Shown here: positions 17,304-26,156 of the stretch, one piece after another
Layout of the letters: each line of letters begins with the position of its first letter
How positions within the stretch are numbered: the stretch's first letter is position 1
NCBI GenBank assembly: GCA_021841005.1
Contig: JAKBVZ010000034.1
Coordinates: 38,002-102,001 of the forward strand
Direction of reading: 5' to 3'
DNA: 64,000 nt
DNA from: Actinomycetes bacterium
GTDB taxonomy: Bacteria > Actinomycetota > Acidimicrobiia > Acidimicrobiales > JAMCPL01
Notes under the pieces: model-generated
Told to the model about the DNA's origin: nothing
Databases searched by the model: none
The model's input: only the letters and a program-made list of their open reading frames with translations
Translations under genes and position numbers: made by a program

Positions 17304-18787
17304 TAAATCAGATAGAACATTGGCTGGATGGCAAGCACGCGAGCGGATATGGAACACGGACCGGACCGGTATTCGATCCAGCCACCGGACGCCAGACGGC
17401 CGCCGTGCCAATGGGTGGCCCCGAAGATGTGAACCAAGCGGTACGTGGTGCCAGGAATGCGGCATCTGAGTGGTCCCGCACATCGTTGACCCGGCGTATG
17501 GCGGTACTCTTTCGTTTCCGGCAGCTACTGGCTGAAGACAGCAACGACCTGGCCCAGCTGGTGACCGCCGAACACGGTAAGGTCCTCAGTGACTCAGCAG
17601 GTGAAGTAGCACGAGGTCTGGAGGTTGCGGATTTCGCCTGTGGCATCGCGGAACTGCTCAAGGCGGAGCACTCGCTGGGTGTCTCCACTGGTGTCGATGC
17701 TTACTCGATTCGCCAGCCGCTCGGTGTCGTGGCAGGTATCACGCCGTTCAATTTTCCTGCCCTTGTCCCGCTGTGGATGGCGCCACTGGCCATCGCCTGT
17801 GGCAACTCATTCATACTCAAGCCTTCGGAGAAGGACCCATCGGCTTCCATGTGGCTTGCCCAGCGCTGGACCGAGGCTGGGCTGCCTGATGGCGTGTTCC
17901 AGGTGGTGCATGGGGACAAGGATACTGTCGATGCCATCTTGGCCCATCCCGGCATCGACGCGGTGAGTTTCGTCGGTTCCACGCCAGTCGCACGTTCTGT
18001 CCAACGCCAAGCGGTGTCGATGGGCAAGCGAGTACAAGCTTTGGGTGGAGCCAAGAACCACCTGGTTGCCATGCCTGATGTAGATCCTGATACAGTAGCC
18101 TCCGCTCTGGTCAACTCTGCTTATGGCTCGTGCGGCGAGCGCTGTATGGCTGTCTCGGTGGCTGTATTGATCGGTGACGGCGCCGGCCAGGTAGTGGAAG
18201 CCATCCGTGAGCGGGCCGCAAATCTGGTGGTAGGACCGGGAAATGATCCTGAGTCTGAGATGGGTCCGCTGGTCACCCAGGCACACCGGGATCGAGTTGC
18301 GAGCTACCTGGATGCGGGCGTCCGCGAGGGTGCCAACCTGGTACTGGACGGCAGGCACCACACAGTGAGCGGTGATCCCGGCGGCTTCTGGCTCGGGCCA
18401 TCGTTGTTCGATGCCGTCGATCCTGGCATGTCTATCTACCAGGATGAAATTTTTGGACCGGTACTCTGCGTGGTACGAGCTACTTCGCTGGAGGAGGCCA
18501 TTAGAATCATCAATGACAACCCTTACGGAAACGGAGCAGCGGTGTTCACCAACGACATGGCCTCTGCTCGGCAGTTCGAGATGGAGGTGGAAGCAGGCAT
18601 GGTGGGTGTCAACGTGGCCATTCCGGTACCCGTGGCGTTCTACGGTTTTGGAGGTTGGGGATCTTCGATCTTCAGCGACCATGATATGTATGGACCTGAC
18701 GGTGTCCGATTCTATACGAGATCAAAAAAGATCACCTCTCGTTCACTTGCGCACCGAGGGTCATTGAGCTTCCCCACCAACCAATGA
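17300..18787 (+). CDS. mmsA: CoA-acylating (methyl)malonate-semialdehyde dehydrogenase
   Basis: 495-residue aldehyde dehydrogenase superfamily member. It would oxidise malonate semialdehyde to acetyl-CoA or methylmalonate semialdehyde to propionyl-CoA with release of CO2. The catalytic Cys282 sits in GSCGERCMAVS, the hallmark of MmsA enzymes; GITPFNFPALVPLWM and FVGSTPVAR are also typical, and the Glu that serves as general base in hydrolytic enzymes is replaced (QALGGAKNH). It begins at a TTG whose last two bases are part of the upstream TGA stop, with AAGGTAG as ribosome site, so translation is coupled to the aminotransferase. Confidence 0.93.
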   Translation: MINQIEHWLDGKHASGYGTRTGPVFDPATGRQTAAVPMGGPEDVNQAVRGARNAASEWSRTSLTRRMAVLFRFRQLLAEDSNDLAQLVTAEHGKVLSDSAGEVARGLEVADFACGIAELLKAEHSLGVSTGVDAYSIRQPLGVVAGITPFNFPALVPLWMAPLAIACGNSFILKPSEKDPSASMWLAQRWTEAGLPDGVFQVVHGDKDTVDAILAHPGIDAVSFVGSTPVARSVQRQAVSMGKRVQALGGAKNHLVAMPDVDPDTVASALVNSAYGSCGERCMAVSVAVLIGDGAGQVVEAIRERAANLVVGPGNDPESEMGPLVTQAHRDRVASYLDAGVREGANLVLDGRHHTVSGDPGGFWLGPSLFDAVDPGMSIYQDEIFGPVLCVVRATSLEEAIRIINDNPYGNGAAVFTNDMASARQFEMEVEAGMVGVNVAIPVPVAFYGFGGWGSSIFSDHDMYGPDGVRFYTRSKKITSRSLAHRGSLSFPTNQ

Positions 18788-18816
18788 AAGGAGCCGATGG
18801 ATGAGAGGAGCAACAG

Positions 18817-19656
18817 ATGCCTAAAGTCGTACGAGCTGCACTCGTGCAGGCCAAGTGGACCGGAGACAAGGAGTCGATGCTCGAGTCAAGCATTACGCTG
18901 GCTGGAGAAGCCGCTTCACAAGGAGCGCAGATCCTGTGCTTCCAGGAGCTGTTCTACGGCCCATATTTCTGCCAGGTGCAGGAACCGGAGTACTATGCGT
19001 ATGCAGAACCCGTACCGGGCCCGACCACTGAGCGGATGATGGAGTTGGCAAGGCAAACCTCGATGGTGATCGTGGCTCCCATCTATGAGGAGGAACAGCC
19101 CGGCGTTTACTACAACACGGCGCTGGTGATCGATGCCGATGGACGCTATCTCGGCAAGTACCGTAAGACTCACATTCCCCAGGTAAACGGGTTCTGGGAG
19201 AAGTACTACTTCCGTCCAGGAAATCTGGGTTTTCCGGTATACGATACTTCGGTGTGCCGCGTCGGTGTCTATATCTGCTATGACCGCCACTTTCCCGAAG
19301 GATGGCGAGCACTGGGCTTGGCCGGCGCTCAGATAGTGTTCAACCCTTCCGCCACCAGCCGGGGTCTATCTGCCTACTTATGGAATCTCGAGCAACCGGC
19401 TGCTGCTGTGGCCAATGAGTATTTTATTGGCGCAATCAATCGGGTAGGGGTGGAACCGCTGGGAGACAATGATTTCTACGGCAGTTCCTACTTCGTTGAC
19501 CCGAGAGGCCAGATCGTGGGTACAATAGCTTCGGACTCCAACGAGGAGGTGGTGGTACGCGACCTCGACCTAGAACAAATTGATGAGGTACGCCGCCTCT
19601 GGGCATTCTATAGAGACCGTCGTCCCGACACTTACGGACCGGTGGTGGCCCCATGA
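18817..19656 (+). CDS. Beta-ureidopropionase (N-carbamoyl-beta-alanine amidohydrolase)
   Basis: Nitrilase-superfamily amidase of 279 residues that hydrolyses N-carbamoyl-beta-alanine (from uracil) or N-carbamoyl-beta-aminoisobutyrate (from thymine) to the amino acid, CO2 and ammonia. The Glu-Lys-Cys triad is visible as Glu44 (CFQELFYG), Lys117 (YRKTHIPQ) and Cys154 (VYICYDRHFPE). The HIPQVNGFWEKYYFRPG segment resembles the plant/bacterial carbamoylputrescine and ureidopropionase branch. Third gene of the operon; its stop overlaps the start of the dihydropyrimidinase gene by 4 bp. Confidence 0.9.
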   Translation: MPKVVRAALVQAKWTGDKESMLESSITLAGEAASQGAQILCFQELFYGPYFCQVQEPEYYAYAEPVPGPTTERMMELARQTSMVIVAPIYEEEQPGVYYNTALVIDADGRYLGKYRKTHIPQVNGFWEKYYFRPGNLGFPVYDTSVCRVGVYICYDRHFPEGWRALGLAGAQIVFNPSATSRGLSAYLWNLEQPAAAVANEYFIGAINRVGVEPLGDNDFYGSSYFVDPRGQIVGTIASDSNEEVVVRDLDLEQIDEVRRLWAFYRDRRPDTYGPVVAP

Positions 19657-21086
19657 ATCGGATCCTGATCGAACACGGTACGGTGGTGACCGCCAGCGGA
19701 ACCGTTGCCGCTGATGTCCTGGTAGAGGATGAGAAGATAGCGGCATTGCTCCAGGAAGGTACGGGGTACCCGTCAGGCGGTGAAGGACTGGATCGGATCG
19801 ACGCCACCGGGAAGCTGGTGGTGCCAGGCGGCATAGACGTACATACGCACATGGAGATGCCATTTGGTGGGTCATTCTCCTCCGACACCTTTGCAACCGG
19901 CACTGAGGCGGCAGCGTGGGGCGGTACCACCACCATCGTCGACTTTGCCATCCAGCCACGTGGCGGCAGCGCCCGGCAGGGCTTGGAGACCTGGATGAGT
20001 AGAGCCGAAGGGCAGTGCGCCATCGACTATGGCTTCCATCTCATCCTGTCGGACGTTACTGATGAGGTACTCAAGGAGATGCAAGGACTTGTACGCGACG
20101 GCATCACCAGTTACAAGCTGTTCATGGCCTATCCCGGCGTGTTCTATTCCGATGACGGGCAAATCTTACGGGTCATGCAGACGGCGGCCGCCTGTGGCGC
20201 CACTGTGATGATGCATGCCGAGAACGGTATAGCCATCGACGTCTTAGTACGCCAGGCGCTGGAGGCCGGACAATGCGATCCCCGGATGCATGGCGAGACA
20301 CGGCCTTCGGCGCTTGAGGGTGAGGCAACACATCGCGCCATCATACTTGCCCAGGTGGCGGGATGCCCGCTCTACATCGTGCACCTATCGGCTGCCGAAG
20401 CGCTGGCCGAGGTGGTCCAGGCGCGCGACCGAGGTCAAGCGGTGTCTGCCGAAACCTGTCCCCAATATCTGTTCTTGGATGAGTCGCTTATGGCCGAACC
20501 TGACTTCGAGGGTGCCAAGTACGTCTGCTCTCCACCCATTCGCGCCGAGGATCACCGCCGAGCGCTGTGGCAAGGCATTCAGACCGGCGACCTGTCGGTG
20601 GTGGCAACCGACCACTGCCCGTTCTGTTTCAAAGGTCAGAAGGAACTGGGGCGCGGGGACTTCACCAAGATCCCCAATGGCCTGCCTGTTGTGGAACACC
20701 GCATGGACCTCATCTACCAGGGAGTGGTGTCCGGCCGGATCACGGCTGAGCGCTGGGTGGAACTGACTTCGACCGCACCGGCGCGCCTATTCGGTATGTA
20801 CCCACAGAAGGGCACCTTGCTGCCGGGAGCCGATGCCGACCTAGTGATATACGACCCTTCTCGTTCCCATGACCTCGGCGCGGCCACCCATCACATGGCG
20901 GTGGATTACTCGGTTTTCGAGGGCTTGGCGATCACCGGTGCGGTGGATACCGTGATCTCACGTGGAACGGTGTTGCTCAGTAATGGCGCCTACCGTGGTC
21001 GCCCGAATCATGGCCGGTTCCTACCACGCAACCGGTACAGTGGACCGGCGATCCCGACCGGCCTACCCAACACTGGGAGGTCGTAG
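19653..21086 (+). CDS. Dihydropyrimidinase (D-hydantoinase)
   Basis: Zinc amidohydrolase of 477 residues that opens 5,6-dihydrouracil or dihydrothymine to the N-carbamoyl amino acid. Metal ligands are visible: His64 and His66 in GGIDVHTHMEMP, the carboxylated lysine Lys155 in GITSYKLFMAYPG, His188 in VMMHAEN, a later His in YIVHLSAAEA, and Asp in VVATDHCPF. This is the complete dihydropyrimidinase set. It overlaps the upstream ureidopropionase gene (ATGA) and is followed after 116 bp by the flavin/F420 oxidoreductase gene. Confidence 0.94.
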   Translation: MNRILIEHGTVVTASGTVAADVLVEDEKIAALLQEGTGYPSGGEGLDRIDATGKLVVPGGIDVHTHMEMPFGGSFSSDTFATGTEAAAWGGTTTIVDFAIQPRGGSARQGLETWMSRAEGQCAIDYGFHLILSDVTDEVLKEMQGLVRDGITSYKLFMAYPGVFYSDDGQILRVMQTAAACGATVMMHAENGIAIDVLVRQALEAGQCDPRMHGETRPSALEGEATHRAIILAQVAGCPLYIVHLSAAEALAEVVQARDRGQAVSAETCPQYLFLDESLMAEPDFEGAKYVCSPPIRAEDHRRALWQGIQTGDLSVVATDHCPFCFKGQKELGRGDFTKIPNGLPVVEHRMDLIYQGVVSGRITAERWVELTSTAPARLFGMYPQKGTLLPGADADLVIYDPSRSHDLGAATHHMAVDYSVFEGLAITGAVDTVISRGTVLLSNGAYRGRPNHGRFLPRNRYSGPAIPTGLPNTGRS

Positions 21087-21202
21087 CGAGTGAGTCCGTT
21101 CACACACCAGATAGCGAGTACCCACCACAGTACCCATCCGGTTATGAAGCTTCTCGGTAACCAATCTCGAGGTGGATGCGTCGCACTGCCGGAAGGACAA
21201 TC

Positions 21203-22228
21203 ATGAGATTCGGCGTAGTACTCCAAACCGATCCGCCGGCCACGCGGGTGATCGAGTTGGCTGGAGCAGCCGAAAGCGCCGGCTTCGAGACAGTATGGAC
21301 TTTCGACTCGCCGGTGTTGTGGCAGGAGCCGTTCGTGATATACAGCCGTATCCTCGAAGCAACGCAGCGGGTGACCGTTGGCACCATGGTTACAAACCCG
21401 CGCTCGCGGGACTGGACCGTAACCGCCTCGCTGTTCGCCACGCTCAACGACATGTTCGGGAACCGTACCATCTGCGGGATCGGTCGGGGAGACTCGGCCG
21501 TGCGCGTGGTGGGGCGTAAGCCTACCAGCTTGGAGGAGGTGACCGGAGCAATCCGTACCATCCGCGCCCTGGCTGAGGGCCGGCAGGTCCAGCTTCACGG
21601 CAAGGAAGTTCGCATCCCCTGGATCCGTGATGGACACCTGGCGGTATGGATGGCAGCATACGGTCCAAAGGCTCTGGAGGTGGCCGGTCGCGAAGCCGAT
21701 GGCTTGATCCTGCAGATTGCCGACCCCTTTATCATCGAGTGGGCCATCGGTCGCTTCCACGCGGCTGCAGCAGAAGCAGGTCGGGACCCGGCATCACTCT
21801 CCATATGCGTGGCCGCCCCGGCCTATACCGGTGACGACCTGGCTCATCAGCGAGACCAGGTACGATGGTTCGGTGGCATGGTGGGAAACCATGTTGCCGA
21901 ACTGGTGAGTCGCTACGGGCAGGGATCCGGTACGGTGCCCCGTGAGCTGACAGCCTACATCGAGCAACGCCAAGGCTACGACTACAGCCATCACGGTCGA
22001 TCCGGTAACCCTGACACCGAGTTTGTCCCGGACGATATAATAGATCGTTTCTGCATACTCGGGGCAGCCGAGCAACATGTCACCAAGCTACGCCGTCTGC
22101 AAGAGCTGGGGGTGGGGCACTTCGCCCTCTATCTGATGCACGATGCCCAGGATGCCACGTTGGCTGCCTATGGTGCTCATGTCATACCTAATCTGCAGGG
22201 GCACTCCTCGGCAAACCTGCCGCCTTGA
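21203..22228 (+). CDS. LLM-class F420-dependent oxidoreductase of the pyrimidine operon
   Basis: 341-residue luciferase-like TIM-barrel oxidoreductase related to methylene-tetrahydromethanopterin reductase. The start at 21203 has a good GGAAGGA ribosome site; the frame opens 9 codons earlier. Visible features are GTMVTNPRSRDWTVTASLFATL, CGIGRGDSAVR, WMAAYGPKALEVAGREADG and a C-terminal ELGVGHFALYLMHD. Such proteins use F420 or FMN; the sequence looks like the F420 branch. Reaction unknown. Because the operon lacks a dihydropyrimidine dehydrogenase, reduction of uracil/thymine is a reasonable but unproven job. It overlaps the convergent pucR gene by 41 bp at the 3' ends. Confidence 0.82.
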   Translation: MRFGVVLQTDPPATRVIELAGAAESAGFETVWTFDSPVLWQEPFVIYSRILEATQRVTVGTMVTNPRSRDWTVTASLFATLNDMFGNRTICGIGRGDSAVRVVGRKPTSLEEVTGAIRTIRALAEGRQVQLHGKEVRIPWIRDGHLAVWMAAYGPKALEVAGREADGLILQIADPFIIEWAIGRFHAAAAEAGRDPASLSICVAAPAYTGDDLAHQRDQVRWFGGMVGNHVAELVSRYGQGSGTVPRELTAYIEQRQGYDYSHHGRSGNPDTEFVPDDIIDRFCILGAAEQHVTKLRRLQELGVGHFALYLMHDAQDATLAAYGAHVIPNLQGHSSANLPP

Positions 22229-23870
22229 TACCGGCGTTACGGCCATTGCTCGACACAGGCAAGGTAGCCATGACGGCCAAGTGTAGCGCGACCCGTGTCT
22301 CTGGATCCTCGAGGTCGCAGCCAAGTACAGCAGCGACCCTCCCGAGAGAGTGGTAAAAGGCTGCCCGGCTGTAATGCGAACGGGTCGCAGCCAACGACTT
22401 GTTACCTCCACACTCGAGGTACGAGCGCAGGATATCCATCAGGCTGGTGCCGTAACGCTGATCATACTCCCACAAAGGGCGAAGCCGGCGGTCGATGAAT
22501 CGCTGCAAGCGGGGATCGTCCTGAAGAAGCCGCAACAGGCCGCGCAGGTCGATGTCATCGACAGTTGGAACAGCCGCCCCATTGAACGTGTTGTTTCCAA
22601 GTACGGCCAGTGCTACTTCGCTCGCTTGGCGCATTGCCTGGGTCAGGTCCGCAGGCACGGGACTAGGCGGCAGGTAGGCTGCACCGAGGCCTGCACCCAG
22701 CATGGTGCTATGCCCATTTCGGATCTCGGTTGCGATGTTCGCCAGATGCTGCCGGTCATCATGCTGCCCCGGCAGGGCTATCAGCACTTGAAGTAAATCG
22801 TCACTCAGCCGACCGACCAAGCCTGTGGTGCTGGTGCGCTCCAGCGCACGCTCCACTGGTTCCTCCTGGCAGAACGGGAATTCCGACCGGATACATAGCA
22901 CAGCCAGCGGGTGGTGCCGGAGATCGGCGCCAAGCGACCTGGCCCGAACATAGAATTCGTCGAGCGATCGGCACCGGCCGGCCGCGAGGTCGGAAACCAG
23001 TCCACGCCGGGCTGCCCGCTCCAGCGTGGGCGCCGGACCTTGAACAAGCCAGACTACCGCCAAGGCATCCGCTCCACTGGCCAACACTGTGTGGTGCAGC
23101 GTGGTGGGTGGATGTTCGAGCAATATCACGACCCGGCCACACACCTGACCTCGCACCTCAACCGGCTTAGCCAGCCAGCCCGGGTGCTGATCGCCAAGGC
23201 GCCAGCTACGCTCTTCCCAGCCGGACAGCAGTTCTTCAAGCGGTACACCGTTACGCGCAACGGCCAGTGGCCAGTGAGCCAAACTTTCGAAGATGACCGG
23301 ACAGTGAGTCAGGGCACTCATCTTTTGTACCACGTCGGTGGGGCTGGCCGAGGTGGCCAGAGTATGGAATGTCCGGTGAACCTTCTCCTCGATACGGAGA
23401 TCGGCCAGCTGGGCATCCAGGATCATGGCGTGAACCGATTCAGTGATGGTGACAAAAGAAACCTCACGCTCCAATGCGATAAGAGGGAGTCCGCGACGTA
23501 CCGCGGCAATTACCAGCTCACGAGGAATCTCGGCGTAGCGGCGGATTAGTTCGACCACCAGCCCGCTTGCCCCGGCATCAGCCAGGTCATCAATGCACTG
23601 GACGAGACCGGCATCGTGGGCAGGAAAGGCGATACCGGTAGTGAGGATGAGCTCACCACCTTTGAGAAGCTTCCCGATGTCTGGAACTTCGGAAACGTGG
23701 ACCCAACGTACAGGCTTGTCCAGATTCGTCTGGCCTGCCATAACCGTGGGTCTCCCCGCCTGTATCTCCTCCAGACCGAGTACGTCAGCCACTGTGACTT
23801 TGCCGCCCTGGTAAGGATGGAGACCCGTAGTCGTCGACCTACCTTGTGCGTGACGTCTTGATGAGGTCAT
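22188..23870 (-). CDS. PucR-family transcriptional regulator
   Basis: 560 residues. An N-terminal PucR-type sensor domain is seen (VTVADVLGLEEIQAGRP...VHVSEVPDIGKLLKGGELILTTG), then a GGDEF-like middle region, then a C-terminal helix-turn-helix (SLMDILRSYLECGGNKSLAA...YSRAAFYHSLGRVAAVLG). PucR proteins usually activate purine, pyrimidine or amine catabolic genes on sensing an intermediate. It lies convergent with the pyrimidine operon and next to the nucleoside operon, so it is the best candidate for binding the element shared by the three operons. The first ATG (23870) is taken; a GTG at the start of VADVLGL about 25 codons later is possible. Confidence 0.88.
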   Translation of the reverse strand: MTSSRRHAQGRSTTTGLHPYQGGKVTVADVLGLEEIQAGRPTVMAGQTNLDKPVRWVHVSEVPDIGKLLKGGELILTTGIAFPAHDAGLVQCIDDLADAGASGLVVELIRRYAEIPRELVIAAVRRGLPLIALEREVSFVTITESVHAMILDAQLADLRIEEKVHRTFHTLATSASPTDVVQKMSALTHCPVIFESLAHWPLAVARNGVPLEELLSGWEERSWRLGDQHPGWLAKPVEVRGQVCGRVVILLEHPPTTLHHTVLASGADALAVVWLVQGPAPTLERAARRGLVSDLAAGRCRSLDEFYVRARSLGADLRHHPLAVLCIRSEFPFCQEEPVERALERTSTTGLVGRLSDDLLQVLIALPGQHDDRQHLANIATEIRNGHSTMLGAGLGAAYLPPSPVPADLTQAMRQASEVALAVLGNNTFNGAAVPTVDDIDLRGLLRLLQDDPRLQRFIDRRLRPLWEYDQRYGTSLMDILRSYLECGGNKSLAATRSHYSRAAFYHSLGRVAAVLGCDLEDPETRVALHLAVMATLPVSSNGRNAGIKAAGLPRSAPAD

Positions 23871-24100
23871 CGAGTCCAGTATATTACACTGAAGCGCGTT
23901 ATACTTACTGCCGGCATCCCTGACCCGGTATTTCTCGCGATAGAGTAGCCTGGCTCATGCACCTACCGGTCGGTAGCGTAAGCGATCCAAGGTCGCCGCC
24001 GGCTGGATGGCGCAATGGCACCTTTCCCAGCCTTTCCTGATCACAGCTCTTCCCCGGATTGTTGCTCGCCGATCGCATACACCTAGCTTTCTGCGAAGTG

Positions 24101-25039
24101 CTAGCCAAGAGTCCTGATGGCACGGATAAGGGCATCAAAGAGTTCACGACGCCGGACCGACGTACCGACCTGGTGGGAGCCAGCCTTTTCGCGCCCGAGG
24201 AACTCGGTTACAGTCATGCCGCGACTATATGTGCCGCATGTTTCGATGGATACCTTTGCCGGACGGGTCACAAACAGCGACGGATCCGCCACGTAGGCAA
24301 CTGCGCAGACATCATGAACGGGCGGGTCGGCCATGCCCATCTCACGCCGGTATGTCGCTCGGAAATACTCCAAGAGCTGCGCGCAGAAGTCGCCAGTGGC
24401 CGTTCCTATGGCAGCGATCTCCGCCTGCTCCTCCTCGCTGCACAGCGCCTGATGGGTGACATCGAGTCCCATCATGGTAATGCGCCATGGAGCGTGAAAG
24501 ACTATGGCCGCAGCCTCAGGGTCGACGTATATGTTGAACTCCGCCGCAGGCGTGACGTTGCCCCGCCCGTATGCTCCTCCCATGATTACCAGCTCCCTGG
24601 CATATGTGGCCACGGCCGGTTCTTTGGCCAGAGCCAGCGCCACATTGGTAAGCGGCGCCGTTGCCACAATAGTGACCTCGCCTGGAGCGGCCATCACCTG
24701 GTCCACTATGAAATCGCACGCAACTCCGGCCTGCGGGCGGACCTTCGGAACGACCGGCACCGGTCCATCCAAGCCACTGTCGCCGTGGATATTTCCCGCA
24801 GTAGTCAGGTCCCGCAGTAACGGTCGCTCGGCGCCCCGCACAACCGGCACATCGCGTAGACCGGCAACCGTAGCTACAGTGCAGGCATTGGCGGTGGTCT
24901 TGTCCACGGTCTGGTTTCCGGCGACTGTCGTGATGCCGAGCAGCTGCACCCGAGAATCGCCGGCAGCCAGCATGATCGCCAAGGCATCATCGTGTCCTGG
25001 ATCGCAGTCGAGCACTATAGGGCTGGCCGGAATCATCAT
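24101..25039 (-). CDS. Nucleoside hydrolase (inosine-uridine preferring type)
   Basis: 312-residue N-ribohydrolase that splits nucleosides to ribose and base. The calcium-binding signature DCDPGHDD (Asp11, Asp13, Asp17, Asp18) follows the start, and the HDVCAVAYV segment supplies the late catalytic His-Asp pair. TAPLTNVALAL and the VIMGGAYGRGN region are also conserved. The start at 25039 fits the family; the frame continues 60 codons upstream without conservation. Last gene of the BMP/ABC operon, 112 bp after permease 2, so it probably hydrolyses imported nucleosides, feeding the base to the reductive pyrimidine pathway. Uridine versus purine preference cannot be read. Confidence 0.92.
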   Translation of the reverse strand: MMIPASPIVLDCDPGHDDALAIMLAAGDSRVQLLGITTVAGNQTVDKTTANACTVATVAGLRDVPVVRGAERPLLRDLTTAGNIHGDSGLDGPVPVVPKVRPQAGVACDFIVDQVMAAPGEVTIVATAPLTNVALALAKEPAVATYARELVIMGGAYGRGNVTPAAEFNIYVDPEAAAIVFHAPWRITMMGLDVTHQALCSEEEQAEIAAIGTATGDFCAQLLEYFRATYRREMGMADPPVHDVCAVAYVADPSLFVTRPAKVSIETCGTYSRGMTVTEFLGREKAGSHQVGTSVRRRELFDALIRAIRTLG

Positions 25040-25151
25040 TGCGACTCCTGTAGCCACCCAGCGGTGACTAGATGCCGGCTTCCAATGCTTGTGGCGGGCA
25101 TGAGGCTGGTAAGAGATCTGTGACAAATATGTATGCAGATGATGCCCACCG

Positions 25152-26072
25152 TCATTCCTGCAGTTCAGCAAACGCACCAGCTGACGCGTTTCCTGCATGG
25201 GGCCATCGCCAGCCGGCAAACCACAGCGCCAGTATGGTCACCACATATGGGGTCATCTGGAGGAACTCAAGGGGCAGGCCGAAAACTGCATGGATTTCAC
25301 CGAAGATTCCCAGCGCAGTCGCAACGCCGAATACGAGCGATGCAACAACTACCCCCCATGGGGCCTCCTTTCCGAAGAGTACAGCTGTGAACGCGACATA
25401 CCCGACACCTGCAGTCATATCGTAGGAAAATGCGTGCAGGGACCCGACCGACAGTTCACTCCCTCCGATGGCAGCCATGGCACCAGTAATGCACAACGCC
25501 AACAACTGCACGACCCGGACCTTGACGCCGGCGGCGTTAGCTGCGAACGGGTACTGCCCCGTGGCTGCCACGCGGAGGCCGAAGGTACTGCGGCGAGCGA
25601 TGAGCCACACCGCGATCGCTGCAATCGGCATAAGGTAAACAAGCAGCGAGAGCGAGGCCAGAATCGCGGCTGGACCGGTGGCCGTTCCGGGCACCGGTGA
25701 TGGAATGGTGGCCTTGGCAACGACAGCTCCCGAGGTATGAAAGATGACATTCTGCAGGAAGCTCGTCCCGCCGACGCCGACGCCGACCAAGCCCAGCCCA
25801 GCAATGATGGCATTGGCCTTCAGGATCACGACAACCAACCAGAACAGTACCGACATCAAGACACAGACAGCGATTGCCAGAGCAATACCGGCCCATGCCG
25901 AGCCGAAGGCCAGTGCTCCCCCGATAGATGCGAATGCCCCGATAAGCATCAGTCCCTCGAGGCCAAGCTGGTATATGCCGGCTCGGTGTGCAAAGAGGCA
26001 CCCTAGCGCTGCCCACATGATAGGAGTGGTGCCCAAGAGCACGCTGTTGATGAATGTGTAGATCTCATTCAT
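25152..26072 (-). CDS. Nucleoside ABC transporter permease (second permease)
   Basis: 306-residue inner-membrane permease of the BMP-linked (NupQ/YufQ-like) branch. About nine hydrophobic segments; the early GIYQLGLEGLMLIGAFASI motif is typical of this family. Its ATG (26072) is preceded by GGAAAGG and overlaps the stop of a 25-codon mini-ORF made by a 74-bp duplication. It pairs with the larger permease encoded upstream, the ATPase and the BMP lipoprotein to form a nucleoside importer. Confidence 0.9.
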   Translation of the reverse strand: MNEIYTFINSVLLGTTPIMWAALGCLFAHRAGIYQLGLEGLMLIGAFASIGGALAFGSAWAGIALAIAVCVLMSVLFWLVVVILKANAIIAGLGLVGVGVGGTSFLQNVIFHTSGAVVAKATIPSPVPGTATGPAAILASLSLLVYLMPIAAIAVWLIARRSTFGLRVAATGQYPFAANAAGVKVRVVQLLALCITGAMAAIGGSELSVGSLHAFSYDMTAGVGYVAFTAVLFGKEAPWGVVVASLVFGVATALGIFGEIHAVFGLPLEFLQMTPYVVTILALWFAGWRWPHAGNASAGAFAELQE

Positions 26073-26156
26073 GCGTGCGACCTTTCCGCGGCGCCCACAC
26101 GTCCCATACCGTTACGGCTGTTGATGAATGTGTAGATCTCATTCATGCGTGCGACC
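26043..26156. repeat. 40-bp direct repeat at the permease1/permease2 junction
   Basis: Exact 40-bp copies at 26043-26082 and 26117-26156 are separated by 34 bp (period 74). Each carries the permease 2 ribosome-site flank, ATG and first ten codons. Copy 2 holds the permease 1 stop codon overlapped with a duplicate start codon (GCATGA). Confidence 0.95.
26069..26146 (-). CDS. 25-codon mini-ORF created by junction duplication
   Basis: The duplicated permease 2 start gives an ORF whose first ten codons equal those of permease 2 (MNEIYTFINS), then read through the 34-bp spacer (RNGMGRVGAAERSHA) and stop at the TGA that overlaps the real permease 2 ATG. Thus permease 1 stop/mini-ORF start and mini-ORF stop/permease 2 start are both ATGA overlaps. 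It may keep translational coupling alive across the duplication. A functional peptide is not implied. Confidence 0.45.
   Translation of the reverse strand: MNEIYTFINSRNGMGRVGAAERSHA

Noticed and set aside
17807..18682. 291-codon minus-strand ORF inside mmsA
   Set aside because: Opposite-frame shadow of a well-conserved aldehyde dehydrogenase; composition and lack of motifs argue against coding.
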